Below are positions 16,669-26,528 of a DNA stretch of 39,215 nt, piece by piece. Position numbers and translations under genes: made by a program. The stretch is from Planctomycetaceae bacterium (GTDB lineage Bacteria; Planctomycetota; Planctomycetia; Planctomycetales; Planctomycetaceae), in assembly GCA_020426505.1 (NCBI GenBank), contig JAGQPX010000151.1:1-39215 (forward strand), given 5' to 3'. How positions within the stretch are numbered: the first letter of the stretch is position 1; every line of letters starts with the position of its first letter. Below the pieces are notes generated by a model. That model ran no database searches and was not told the origin of the DNA. It saw only the letters and a program-made list of their open reading frames with translations.

Positions 16669-17352
16669 GTGGCAGTGCTCATCGCCCTTGAGGGCATCGA
16701 CGGCTCCGGGAAGGGAACGCAGTCCGCGCAGCTCGTTGAGGCTCTTCGCAGGCAAGGCCAATCGGTCGAATCGCTCAGTTTTCCGCGTTACGAACAGACC
16801 AGGTTCGGAGCCGCCATCGGCGAGTTCCTCAACGGGAAGTTCGGTCAACTCGACGAAGTGCATCCTCAACTGGCGTCGCTCCTCTTTGCTGGCGACCGAT
16901 TCGAATCCAAAGACGTGATTCTCGATGCAGCGGAGCAACATGACTTCGTCGTGTTCGATCGTTACGTCGCCTCGAACGTTGCTCATCAAGCAGCCAAGCT
17001 CGATGAGCCGGAGCGGTCGCAACTCATGCAGTGGATCGACCGCGTGGAGCATGACATCTACGGCCTCCCTCGCCCCGACCTGACGATTCTGCTCGATCTC
17101 CCCGCGACAGTAGCCCAAAGGTTGATCGCCGAGAAAGCGGCCCGCTCCTACACGGACAAGGCAGCCGATCTTCAGGAGGCGGATGGCGAGTACCTCGAAC
17201 GGGTCCGGCAAGTGTACCGCACTCTGGCAGAGAGCAACGATCGCTGGCGAATCGTCAATTGTCTATCCGGCGATGATGTCCGATCCATTGAAGACATCGC
17301 TGACGAGTTGCATGCTGTTGCAGGTCAGTCTCTGGTCGCCTCAAGACCATGA
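16669..17352 (+). CDS. tmk: Thymidylate kinase
   Basis: 227 aa from a GTG start at 16669, with AGAGGTG eight nt upstream. It phosphorylates dTMP to dTDP with ATP, an essential step in dTTP supply. The P-loop is GIDGSGKGTQ (residues 9-18), the DR(Y/H) motif is FDRYVAS near residue 97, and SFPRYEQTRFGAAIGEFL is the substrate-side segment. LID-like residues follow around 155-175 (EKAARSYTDKAADLQE). Length is slightly above the usual 200-215. The downstream DUF1445 gene begins inside its stop codon. Confidence 0.9.
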   Translation: MAVLIALEGIDGSGKGTQSAQLVEALRRQGQSVESLSFPRYEQTRFGAAIGEFLNGKFGQLDEVHPQLASLLFAGDRFESKDVILDAAEQHDFVVFDRYVASNVAHQAAKLDEPERSQLMQWIDRVEHDIYGLPRPDLTILLDLPATVAQRLIAEKAARSYTDKAADLQEADGEYLERVRQVYRTLAESNDRWRIVNCLSGDDVRSIEDIADELHAVAGQSLVASRP

Positions 17353-18161
17353 CGAAGCTCGGTCCAACATCAACTGGTCAAGAGGTTCGCTTCGCGTGTC
17401 GCCGAGGCGAGTGGACCGACCACACGGCCGGACTCGCGGACCAGTTTGCACAGGCGAATCTGGTCATCCTTCCATCCGAGCAAGCTGCTGACTTTCGCCG
17501 CTTCTGCGAGCGGAACCTGCAGCCGTGTCCTCTGCTGGAGATGACACAACCCGGCGATCCGGTGCCGCATATGATGGCAGCCGACGCTGACATTCGCACC
17601 GATCTGCCTCGTTACCGCATCTGGCGACATGGCGAAGTGACCGACGAACCGACCGAGATTACCGGACTCTGGCGGGATGATTTCGTGTCCTTTCTCATCG
17701 GTTGCTCCTATACGTTCGACGCGGCTTTGATTCAAGCCGGGCTCCCGGTGCGGCACATCGAGGAAGGCTGCAACGTGCCGATGTACCGCACCAACATCGA
17801 ATGCCAATCAGCAGGACTGTTCTCCGGGCCACTCGTTGTCTCGATGCGACCATTTCAAGCCGCTGACATCGTACGTGCTGACGAGTTGACCGCTCGTTTT
17901 CCTCACTTCCACGGTCGGCCAGTTCATCATGGCGATCCACACGGCATCGGCATCGCCGACATCTCACAACCCGACTTTGGTGATGCTGTCCCCGTGCATG
18001 CGAACGAAACTCCCGTCTTCTGGGCGTGCGGCGTCACTCCCCAGTGTGCACTGGAATCAGCACGACTCCCCCTCGCGATCACCCACGCCCCCGGCCACAT
18101 GTTCGTTACCGACAGGTCTAACACCGACATTCTCCGATCCACGGGCACGACCTCAACTTAG
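17349..18161 (+). CDS. DUF1445 family putative hydro-lyase / D-glutamate-cyclase-like protein
   Basis: 270 aa; ATG at 17349 overlaps the tmk stop (ATGA). Family hallmarks: DFRRFCERNLQPCPLLE, the DIRTDLPRYRIWRHGE stretch, SFLIGCSYTFDAAL, and the closing ITHAPGHMFVTD. Length matches the family (about 260-270 aa). Members are annotated as putative hydro-lyases, and one eukaryotic relative is D-glutamate cyclase; the reaction here is not known. It is the last gene of the mtaB operon, with hairpin-forming sequence 50 nt downstream. Confidence 0.85.
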   Translation: MTKLGPTSTGQEVRFACRRGEWTDHTAGLADQFAQANLVILPSEQAADFRRFCERNLQPCPLLEMTQPGDPVPHMMAADADIRTDLPRYRIWRHGEVTDEPTEITGLWRDDFVSFLIGCSYTFDAALIQAGLPVRHIEEGCNVPMYRTNIECQSAGLFSGPLVVSMRPFQAADIVRADELTARFPHFHGRPVHHGDPHGIGIADISQPDFGDAVPVHANETPVFWACGVTPQCALESARLPLAITHAPGHMFVTDRSNTDILRSTGTTST

Positions 18162-18210
18162 CCGCGAGGCAATGCATCGCGCCAGCGTCATTCGCACAGT
18201 TCGCCATATC

Positions 18211-18252
18211 CGCGGTTAAGAAAAGAACCGCGAATCACACGAATCCCGTGAT
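18211..18252. repeat. Paired inverted repeats between DUF1445 and PQQ mini-protein genes
   Basis: CGCGGTT-aagaaaag-AACCGCG (18211-18232) is a perfect 7-bp stem, followed at once by CACG-aatcc-CGTG (18238-18250, inside ATCAC/GTGAT). It could end the mtaB operon transcript, but there is no U-run after either stem. The wording 'AACCGCGAATCACACGAAT' also resembles dispersed intergenic repeats common in environmental planctomycete-type genomes (from memory, not checked). Confidence 0.4.
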
Positions 18253-18313
18253 CCTTGCTCGCATTGTGTTCGTTCCTCCCAGTGACAATTCATCACAACA
18301 CAGGAGCAGGGAA

Positions 18314-18697
18314 ATGAGCAACGCATTCCAAACCCCCGTCCGTGAGGAGATTTCGGTTCTCGACCTGATGTATGTCGGCTTCAATTCACGCGTCGTCGCC
18401 CTGGAGCGAGACACGGGTGAGATTGTGTGGGACTGGAAGTCGCCCAAGGGGAGTGGATTCGTCGCCACGCTGCTGGACGGCGACCGCGTGATCGCCTCCG
18501 TGCAAGGCTACATGTACTGTCTGGATGCCCTCACCGGAGACGAACTCTGGACGAACCCGCTCACCGGGATGGGCCTGGGCGTGCCGAGCCTGACCTCGAT
18601 CTACGGCAATAGCGGCTCGGCGGCGGCAGCTGCACTGATTGCTCAGAACCAGCAAGCCCAACAACAGACGGTCACACACACTACGGTGACATCGTAA
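18314..18697 (+). CDS. One-blade PQQ-propeller-like mini-protein
   Basis: 127 aa from ATG at 18314, with AGGAGCAGGGA just upstream. Two PQQ-type beta-strand repeats are visible: VVALERDTGEIVWDWKSPKG and MYCLDALTGDELWTNPLTG. That is about one and a half blades; a normal beta-propeller needs six to eight. The last 30 residues are Ala/Gln/Thr-rich (SAAAAALIAQNQQAQQQT) and likely disordered. There is no signal peptide. Either it oligomerises to close a propeller or it is a binding remnant. The intact frame and good ribosome site argue against a pseudogene. Convergent with the giant gene, 21 nt away. Confidence 0.7.
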   Translation: MSNAFQTPVREEISVLDLMYVGFNSRVVALERDTGEIVWDWKSPKGSGFVATLLDGDRVIASVQGYMYCLDALTGDELWTNPLTGMGLGVPSLTSIYGNSGSAAAAALIAQNQQAQQQTVTHTTVTS

Positions 18698-18718
18698 TGC
18701 GAGCCGGACCGAAGCGAG

Positions 18719-21700
18719 TCATGCTGCCACGGTCCCAGGCTTGACGAGCAACAGCACGCTGCCAATCACGATCACCGGCAGCCCCAGCCAAGCAACCGGG
18801 GACGGCAGCAACAACAGCGCAAACAGCCCTGTCAGCACACAGCCGAAGCCAGCGATGTGAGGCCAGTTGATCGTCTGATGACTTGACACTAATAGCCACA
18901 ATGCAAAGGCAGCCAGCCCGATCCAGAGTGCAGTCCATAACCAACGCAGGCTATGCTCGACCGACTCGCGGGGGCGGATGGCCAACGTCAGCACCGGGTC
19001 GCCCCCCTGTCGGGTGAACGTAAGTGTCCGACCAGACACGGGCACATTGATCGGCAGCGAGAGACCACCGGATTGAATGGACTCAGTTGTCACTTGGCCA
19101 AAGTCTGGTGTGGTCGGTCCGCTTGGGTCGACTGAGCCGAACGGAGACAGTGGCAGAAAATCGGCAGCTCCTCCGAATCCTCCGCCACCTGCCCGTCCGC
19201 CACGAGGAACTAACGGTTGACTAAACTCCGACCAGAGCGAATTCTCTCTAGACGGAACGATGGCCGGTGCCGGCGCATTCTCAGTCAATGGTGCCTGTTG
19301 GGATAGACGGTCCTGAAGCTGTGAGCGAGACCTGAAACTGTTGGACTCGTCTTTCGCGATCGTGCCCGCTTTCCGTCCGAGGCTCCTTTCCTCGCCTCCA
19401 CTGATGAGCGATTCGTCGTCAAATCCAAATCGCTCCTTCGCTCGTTGTGGAATGGCGATCCCCATCCCCCCATTATCGGCTGCGATCTGGACACTGTTCC
19501 CGAGGATGTAACCACGATTCGTGCCGCTCTCGTTCAGGTCCTGCACTCCATCGAGCGAGATCCCGTCACCGGTCGACAGATCTCCCAACTGTGACTCGAA
19601 ATCGAATGCATTCTGCCTCGACTCGGAAAGCAGTTGCTCTTGTTGCTCTGTGAGCGCACTCAGTCGGGAGGAAGAGTCACCGCGTGAAATCAGGGAATAC
19701 TCGTCCGACTGTTCCTCAAGTTCGCTCTCCAGTTTCTTGAGGTTTTTCGCTGCGCGGCTGCGTTGCGAGTAACTCGCCTTGCTGTCCGCGACCAGTCGAC
19801 TGAGCTCGGACAACTCCTGCAAAGTCTGTTCGACGGTGTGATAGCCCGTGTCACCTGCCGGCTGAAACTCGACGTTCGACTTCTCTCCTTCGACGACGGA
19901 CGCCGCAAACTCATCGGGGATCGTGACCGTCCAGTTCGTGTGTGCGACCAGCACACCGTACTCGATCGACTCGCGCGGCGTCACGATTCGCGGGACCGGC
20001 AGAGAGAAGTGCTCGCCGGTCACCGCGATGGTGCGAGGCAGCGTGCGAGCGAACTCACCCTGGAGCACAAGCGTCGCTGTGAATGAGAGATCCGCCGCAC
20101 TCGTCTGAGGCAGCGGCACCAGCAGGACCGGTTCCTCGTCCAGAATCGTCCGCGAGATGCGAGCCGGTTGATCCTTCACCATCACAGACAGCAGCCGTGC
20201 TTCACTCGGTACGCGGACAGCGAGGAACTGATGTCCCCGGTTTCGCACACGGTAGGAAGCCTCGGTCCGCCAACTTCCATCAGCAGCGAGCATCGTCTTT
20301 AGCTCAGCGGCAGTCACGGTTGCAGTCGCGGTCATCTGTTCGGTCACCCGCTGCATCTGCCACGAGACCTCCTGACCGGGTTGCAGCCGTGCCATCTCCA
20401 TCGCCTGAGCGACCAGTTCACTCCGCAGGACCAAAGGCAGATTCTCTCGTTGAACAACATCATGTTCCTCACTTGCGCCAGAGACCATTTGAGTCGAAGA
20501 GAGATTCACCAACACGGCGAACGACTGCTGCGCGGCGACGTCGACGAACTCGTCCTCCGTTTCGCTCGGCTGCTCGAATTGCACATCGGGTGCGTGCACG
20601 ATGCTGTTTGGCGGAGGAGGCAGAGTTGCGATGGCTGACAGGAGATACTGCCCTTGCACGGCATCCTGCAGTTCGATCTCCCAGCGGATTCGTCCATCGT
20701 CGAGAATGGTCGATGTCGTCTGACGAATGCCCGGCCCTGTGAATTCCAATCGACCATCGAGCCAGCCGGGCGTGGTGAATACCAGCCGGTCCGTCGTCGC
20801 CCGCTCGATCGTCCAACGCAGCGTGAGACCATAGTCGAGCGAGGTGTCACTCGCAGCGATCAGCGTCACAGCATCACATGCCAGTCGCGGCTGAGCCCGA
20901 TCGAGTTGCAGAATGATCAGTTCGGGTTCGAGTGAGGTCGTCCGAAACGCAAACTGCACTGGGGCCTCATCGAGTGAGAGAAGTTCGTTCGTGAGGCTCC
21001 CTGACTGAACCGTGCGCCAGCCCTCAAAACTATTGACTGTCGCTGAGAGTCCCTCCTCGACCCAGACAGCCAGATGCGTTTCCTGCCGATCGACACCCAG
21101 CAGCAATGGCGTTTCCAACACAGCTTCTGCGTCACTCGCATCACGTGTGACATGTCCCTCGAATGTGACCGCGATGTTCCCCAACCGGGGCTGCCCCAGA
21201 TCGAGTACGAGTTCTCCGTTCTCGACGAACCAGTCGGAGGCATCCGGGCTTAGCAGGTCGATCATCAGGAAGTCCTGCGGCAACAGCACTCGCAACAATC
21301 GACGCGGGGCACCGGCCAACTCGTAACGCAGCCGACTGCCGAGCAGGATCTTGCGACTCCGTACGAACATCCCATACTCAGCAGTCACCCGTGACTCCGG
21401 AGGCCGCAACGAGGCAGAGACGCTCATACTCCACGGTCGCATGGTAAATCGATACGTGTCGCGAACCGGCAGCGAGTTTGGATTGAGTTCCTCGGGCAGT
21501 TCACCATTGAGTGCATTGATGCGTGAGACCTGATTCGTCTCCCCCACGCGAACATCCCGCTGTGCGTCGGCGAGAATCACGACCTGCCCCGACTCACGGG
21601 TGACGTCCTTCGGTGCAAAACTGGGAACGTCGAAGGAGACCTCATCTCCCGAGCCAGCTTCCGGCACGAACAGGTCTGCGAACAGCCGCGTCTGGTCATC

Positions 21701-24700
21701 GACAGTGCGCCTGAGGAAGACGGTGATTGTTCGTTTGTCTGCCTCGCCGTCAATCTGCCAGCCGCCGACGTCTGCACCCCACAGCCGTTTGAGTCGCACA
21801 GACTCCGGAAAGTCGAACGTGAGGCGAGACAGCTTTCCCTGCCGGACGTTGACGTCGTACATGCCCCGCAGGCCGACACCCGCATCGTCAAGTTGAATGG
21901 CCGTCATCGATTCGACATGCACGATGCCGTCGCGTCCTCCAGCGGTTTGCTCGGGCTGCCAGGACATGGTGACGTCTCCGCCTTGATCGACGGGGATTGT
22001 GACTCGCACTCGGTCTTCACTCGACTGACGCCGATAGCCGATCGGGGTGCCGTCACCTCGTTCAACGCTGACGACCAGGTCTTCACGTGGTGGAAGCGAG
22101 ACCGACAGTTGACCCGCAGCGACCGGTTTCAGTGGCAATGAGAACTCTCCGGAGTTCGACTGCAGCTCGGCGGGGAGTGTGAATGCCAACGTGAGTTCGT
22201 GCTGACCGCGATCCGGCACGACGACTTCGAGGCCTCCTGCAGCGGTCGGCCTCACGATGCCTGCAACCTCACCCAGTTTGGCTGAAGTGACAGCCACCTG
22301 TCCCAACGGCAGCGGCAGGGCCACCGGCTCATCACGAAAACTGGCCAGTGCAAACCTTGCGATCACCTCGACGACATCCGATTGCTCCGCAGTCATCTGC
22401 ACTTCATAAGTCGCTGCGGCGATCACTCCGTCGACAGGCGCTGGTCCAACGCCCGTGCTGTCCGGTGATGCCTGCGACTGCAACCGTTCGAACAACTCCC
22501 GAGATAACAGCACCCGCTCCGCATCGAGAGGGTTTTCGTCTCCAAACGGGATGATGACCGTTGGCACCTCGTCAGTGGACTCCGTCGGCGGCTTCTCAAC
22601 ATCAACAAGCAGCGGATTTGTCCGCACGACCTTCTCCTCCGCACTCATTGACGTTGGTGCGATGAGCCAACAGCCAAAAATCAACAGCCCGGCGACCGCC
22701 TGTTCTGTTTGACGTGACGTGGGCCACCATCGCAACCGCCAGGCGAGGATACTCGCGACCAGTCTGCGGACGGCCCAGAGGATGACACCCAGCACGCCGC
22801 CGAGCAGGACGCCTTCCACGATGATCGAACTCAACGAGGGCATCACGGTCACGAGTGCCAACGGCAGAAGCACCGCCAGCACGACCCCGACTCCACGGAG
22901 AGACGCCCCAGCAAACCGCAGCCACCACATCAACAGGGTGACGCCCGCTGCCACCAGCAAGAACATCACCTCACGCGAGGAACGTGACGCATAGCTCACA
23001 TCAATCGCAGATCGCTCCTCCTCTCGTCGTGTTCCCAGAGAGGTGAATGATGTCTCGCGAAACTGTCCCGGCATATCAAGATCCAGCGACAGCGACAGCA
23101 ACGCCCCGCCGACTTGCTGGGGAGCATCAAGTTCTTCAACAGCAAATCCGAGTGTGGTCTGCCCGTTGATGCTGTCAGCTTCAACGGGAAGTGAATAGAG
23201 ATCGAATCCGTCATCCTCGACAGCCGATTCGGGCATCGCCTGCTGAACGGCAGAGGTCGACGCCGGCACGGGGCTTGGTTGAAGAATCCTCTCCATCTCA
23301 GCCTCGTCCAGCTTGGCTCCGGCCATGACTTCAAGTTCCTCGCGCATCGGTTGTCTAGAATCTCGAATGGCGTAACTCCGTACAGAAGTGAGAGTCGGCA
23401 CTAAGGCCACGAGGATGACCATCAGGAGAACTGCTACGGTGATGAAACTCATGGCCCATTCACGATTCTTCGTCGTGCGAATCACGAGCCAAACAAGGAA
23501 CGCTGATACAAAGGCGATGCCGAATCGCCATCCGGCACTCTCCCAGGTGGGAAGCGTGAGTGAGTTGCGGAGGCGTCCAAAGATCGTGTCATCGCGGAGT
23601 TCGTACGTCGGGGTGAATATGCCCTCACTGTCGAGCAGCACGACGTCGTGTGGGTAGCTCAGGGACCAGTCGCGGGTGAGGATGTCGATGGTTTGTGTCT
23701 GGCCGTTGCCATGCTGAATCGCCAGTTGCGGCTCTGTCTGCTGGAGGCGACCGGTGTGATCCAACTGGCCGGCGTCAGTGCGGTAGAACACTTGCAGGGT
23801 GCTTGAGTCTGCCGGAGTCGTGGTCGTCGGGAGTGGCACCTGATAGCCGCCTACGGACTGCCGGACTTCGATGGGCTGGCCGTCGACCTGCACGGACCAC
23901 AACTCAGCCTCGACCGGCAGTGCAACCAGCAGGCTTTGAACACCGACGGCTCGGAAGTTGGCGTTGAGGCGATGTTGCCAGTCGCCCGCCTCGCCGAGAA
24001 CGCTGTTGATGCTCAGTTGATCGACCACAGCCGTCGGCACGACCGCACGATCGAACTGCTCCTCGCTGACGGCGGCAGAGGCACCGGCTCGTGCGAAACG
24101 GAATCCGCCGACGATTCGTCTGTTGACCGCGTCATCCGCTGCCATGCCCGGGATGTCGATCGGGTCAACTGCTCGCAACGGCTGCCCGACAACGTCGGTC
24201 GCACGCACCGTCAGCCGTTGATCGTCACGGGCCTCGACAGCAATCCAGCCGTTCTGACGGTCAGCACCGGTGAACGTCACTATCGGCAATGACACCTCGC
24301 CGTCTCCTTCGCGCGGCTGGGTCAGCAGGGCCATCAACTCATGAGCGCCATGCAGCCGCCGATCGAAACGCAGCGTCCATGTCCGCTCGCCATCGATCGG
24401 CTCGGAGACGGTCTGCTCGACGATTGACACCAGCTTGTTCGTCAACACGACCCGCTCTTGAGTGTTCGGGAGCACGGTCATCGGCGGTGTAATGCTGAAC
24501 CGGGCATCCGGATCAACATCCTCCGGCAACGTGATCAACAGTCCTTCCAGTCCGCCCCCTTCGACCGTGACCGCTGCACGCACGCGGGTGACGGCACGTT
24601 GTGGTTCCAGTCGTGAGAGGAGTAGGGTGGAGGTCGACAGTCTCGACGGACGCCGTGTCACCTCAAGCTGACCGGAGAAGACCGAGTCCTGATAGGTGAA

Positions 24701-26527
24701 ACCCAATCGCAGCGAGCGGCCCAGTGGTTCCAGCAGCCTCTTGAGCGCGTCCGCCTGCTCTCCCCGCGCGGGGTCAAGGCCCGTGAGTTCGATTGTCTCG
24801 ACGTCGAGTTCCTCGTCCGCTGTGATGGCATAGCGGGCTTCGATCATGTCGGCCTGCGGGAGCCCGACCTCCGGAAAAGCGATGAGCACCGGATCGTTCT
24901 CGACCGGCCAGTCCTCCGGGTCCGCATGTGCCGTCAGATCAATGCGTCGTGACTCGCCGGGGTGCAGAGGCGGATCGAGCGGCAGTCGGACTTCGAGTTG
25001 ACCGACAGCATCGGTGCCGAGTGTCCACTCGACAGGTCGTCCATCGACAGCAGACTTGGCCACCTCAAAATCAGCAGGCAACAGAAGGCGGATGTCGAAC
25101 AGGGGTGCAACAGATGCCTCGACGTCGAGCACGCTCGTAAGGTCCAGCCCGTCATCCGAGAGGTGCAGCAGGTTCGTCATGGCGACCTGCACGGTGCCCG
25201 TTTTGCGGGGGGTGAAGAACGACAGCTCGAACTCCGGCTGCATGGCGTGGAAGCCCATGGTGGGTCGTTGTTCGGGTGTTGGCGTTTGGGGGTCGAGTTT
25301 CAGCTCCTCCGCAGTTGCCGGGCGGATCGTGTCGTCGAAGTTCGGTTGCAGGCGGAGGTCCGGATCGTGCTGGACGATGACGGTTCCAACGTGTGAATCG
25401 ACGCCTTCGAGGAGCAATGTTGGCACGGACCACTCTTCGTCCGGAACAAACACGCCCCGGATGAGGACATCCCGCGAGCCATCGAACGGCTGTCGGTACG
25501 TGAGCGTCAGTTCGGTGCGGTCGCCGTCCGCTGTGTCGTTCATGTCCCAGGAGGCGAGGCCGAGCGACTCGACCGAGACGACGTCCAACTCAACCGGCAC
25601 GGTGAGCTGCAGGCGGTCCAGAGTTCGCCCGTAGGCGGTGAGCGTGGTGTTGGTGCTCCACGTAACCTCGCCCGGAGCAACGTCCAGGCCATACGCCGTG
25701 CTGGCGAACAGCAACTCATCCGCCGATTGCGTGGCATCGCCATCCGACAGTCGCAAAGCGATCTGCGACTTGCCACCGACGGGGATGCGATACTCGTCGC
25801 CAGTCTTCGAGACGGTGAGCCCATCCACGACGAGCGACTTGTCGTCCGGCAGAGACAATCGGAGCGTTCCGGAAGGGGCGCCGGGCAAGTCGAACAGCAT
25901 GAGGCCGTCACTCCCAACCGCGTTGATCGAGGCGGACAGGTCAAGATTCAGTCGGTGGGTGCCTTCACACCGACTGAAGATCAAGACTGTGTCCGTCGCT
26001 TCCGGATCTCGTGAGACAGCAGCGGGCTTTCCATCGAGTGTCGCCCCCTCGACGCTGAGTCCGCCCATTGGCAGTCGCAGCACCTGCCAGCCGGTGTCAA
26101 ATTGAGTGAAGACAACCTCCGTCGAGAGTAACAGTCGATCGTTCTCGATTCGTGCCTGGTAGTCGACCGAGGAAAGCACAATGTCCGCCGGTGCTTGCGG
26201 TCGTTCTGCCTGGGCTTGCTCCGCTGCGAACCAGAGTTGATTGAACTCATCCCGCGAGAGGAGCACGCTGCCATCGTCCTGTTGCATGAGCGACTTCAAC
26301 TCACTCATCGGCACATACAATCGCCGCACTTGGGGTTCGCGAGCCGCGTCGCTGTCATTTTGTGGCTCCTCGACGCTTGCCCCGTCGGAAGGCAACGGCG
26401 GTGGCGGCTGAGCAACTGTCGACTTCGACAAGAGCAGAACCGTCCAGAGGAAGGCGATTGCGAACACAACAAACGTTTGCTGCCGGAACATGCTCGTCTG
26501 TGCAACGTGATTCGATGAAGTGCTCAC
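18719..26527 (-). CDS. Giant exported multi-domain membrane protein with internal duplication
   Basis: 2,602 aa. I start it at the GTG at 26527: a perfect AAGGAGG lies six nt upstream and spans the stop of the preceding gene, whereas the in-frame ATG at 26548 has no ribosome site. Signal peptide about 17-40, ending VAQ. Module B begins at RRLYVPMSEL (68-77) and LSRDEFNQLW (90-99), followed by long beta-rich regions. Membrane helices at about 999-1016 and 1023-1045, then a cluster at about 1188-1270. Residues 1272-1296 (RQTEQAVAGLLIFGCWLIAP...) look like a second signal peptide, and module C restarts at ERVLLSRELFERLQ (1337). A coiled coil lies at about 2228-2315, a Gly-rich stretch near 2442, and two or three C-terminal membrane helices at about 2525-2598. 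Function unknown; it looks like a fused tandem of two envelope proteins. Confidence 0.85.
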   Translation of the reverse strand: MSTSSNHVAQTSMFRQQTFVVFAIAFLWTVLLLSKSTVAQPPPPLPSDGASVEEPQNDSDAAREPQVRRLYVPMSELKSLMQQDDGSVLLSRDEFNQLWFAAEQAQAERPQAPADIVLSSVDYQARIENDRLLLSTEVVFTQFDTGWQVLRLPMGGLSVEGATLDGKPAAVSRDPEATDTVLIFSRCEGTHRLNLDLSASINAVGSDGLMLFDLPGAPSGTLRLSLPDDKSLVVDGLTVSKTGDEYRIPVGGKSQIALRLSDGDATQSADELLFASTAYGLDVAPGEVTWSTNTTLTAYGRTLDRLQLTVPVELDVVSVESLGLASWDMNDTADGDRTELTLTYRQPFDGSRDVLIRGVFVPDEEWSVPTLLLEGVDSHVGTVIVQHDPDLRLQPNFDDTIRPATAEELKLDPQTPTPEQRPTMGFHAMQPEFELSFFTPRKTGTVQVAMTNLLHLSDDGLDLTSVLDVEASVAPLFDIRLLLPADFEVAKSAVDGRPVEWTLGTDAVGQLEVRLPLDPPLHPGESRRIDLTAHADPEDWPVENDPVLIAFPEVGLPQADMIEARYAITADEELDVETIELTGLDPARGEQADALKRLLEPLGRSLRLGFTYQDSVFSGQLEVTRRPSRLSTSTLLLSRLEPQRAVTRVRAAVTVEGGGLEGLLITLPEDVDPDARFSITPPMTVLPNTQERVVLTNKLVSIVEQTVSEPIDGERTWTLRFDRRLHGAHELMALLTQPREGDGEVSLPIVTFTGADRQNGWIAVEARDDQRLTVRATDVVGQPLRAVDPIDIPGMAADDAVNRRIVGGFRFARAGASAAVSEEQFDRAVVPTAVVDQLSINSVLGEAGDWQHRLNANFRAVGVQSLLVALPVEAELWSVQVDGQPIEVRQSVGGYQVPLPTTTTPADSSTLQVFYRTDAGQLDHTGRLQQTEPQLAIQHGNGQTQTIDILTRDWSLSYPHDVVLLDSEGIFTPTYELRDDTIFGRLRNSLTLPTWESAGWRFGIAFVSAFLVWLVIRTTKNREWAMSFITVAVLLMVILVALVPTLTSVRSYAIRDSRQPMREELEVMAGAKLDEAEMERILQPSPVPASTSAVQQAMPESAVEDDGFDLYSLPVEADSINGQTTLGFAVEELDAPQQVGGALLSLSLDLDMPGQFRETSFTSLGTRREEERSAIDVSYASRSSREVMFLLVAAGVTLLMWWLRFAGASLRGVGVVLAVLLPLALVTVMPSLSSIIVEGVLLGGVLGVILWAVRRLVASILAWRLRWWPTSRQTEQAVAGLLIFGCWLIAPTSMSAEEKVVRTNPLLVDVEKPPTESTDEVPTVIIPFGDENPLDAERVLLSRELFERLQSQASPDSTGVGPAPVDGVIAAATYEVQMTAEQSDVVEVIARFALASFRDEPVALPLPLGQVAVTSAKLGEVAGIVRPTAAGGLEVVVPDRGQHELTLAFTLPAELQSNSGEFSLPLKPVAAGQLSVSLPPREDLVVSVERGDGTPIGYRRQSSEDRVRVTIPVDQGGDVTMSWQPEQTAGGRDGIVHVESMTAIQLDDAGVGLRGMYDVNVRQGKLSRLTFDFPESVRLKRLWGADVGGWQIDGEADKRTITVFLRRTVDDQTRLFADLFVPEAGSGDEVSFDVPSFAPKDVTRESGQVVILADAQRDVRVGETNQVSRINALNGELPEELNPNSLPVRDTYRFTMRPWSMSVSASLRPPESRVTAEYGMFVRSRKILLGSRLRYELAGAPRRLLRVLLPQDFLMIDLLSPDASDWFVENGELVLDLGQPRLGNIAVTFEGHVTRDASDAEAVLETPLLLGVDRQETHLAVWVEEGLSATVNSFEGWRTVQSGSLTNELLSLDEAPVQFAFRTTSLEPELIILQLDRAQPRLACDAVTLIAASDTSLDYGLTLRWTIERATTDRLVFTTPGWLDGRLEFTGPGIRQTTSTILDDGRIRWEIELQDAVQGQYLLSAIATLPPPPNSIVHAPDVQFEQPSETEDEFVDVAAQQSFAVLVNLSSTQMVSGASEEHDVVQRENLPLVLRSELVAQAMEMARLQPGQEVSWQMQRVTEQMTATATVTAAELKTMLAADGSWRTEASYRVRNRGHQFLAVRVPSEARLLSVMVKDQPARISRTILDEEPVLLVPLPQTSAADLSFTATLVLQGEFARTLPRTIAVTGEHFSLPVPRIVTPRESIEYGVLVAHTNWTVTIPDEFAASVVEGEKSNVEFQPAGDTGYHTVEQTLQELSELSRLVADSKASYSQRSRAAKNLKKLESELEEQSDEYSLISRGDSSSRLSALTEQQEQLLSESRQNAFDFESQLGDLSTGDGISLDGVQDLNESGTNRGYILGNSVQIAADNGGMGIAIPQRAKERFGFDDESLISGGEERSLGRKAGTIAKDESNSFRSRSQLQDRLSQQAPLTENAPAPAIVPSRENSLWSEFSQPLVPRGGRAGGGGFGGAADFLPLSPFGSVDPSGPTTPDFGQVTTESIQSGGLSLPINVPVSGRTLTFTRQGGDPVLTLAIRPRESVEHSLRWLWTALWIGLAAFALWLLVSSHQTINWPHIAGFGCVLTGLFALLLLPSPVAWLGLPVIVIGSVLLLVKPGTVAA

Positions 26528-26528
26528 G

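Noticed and set aside
16189..17211. Long open frame antisense to mtaB, STAS and tmk
   Set aside because: It mirrors three well-supported genes, has no recognisable domain and no ribosome site.
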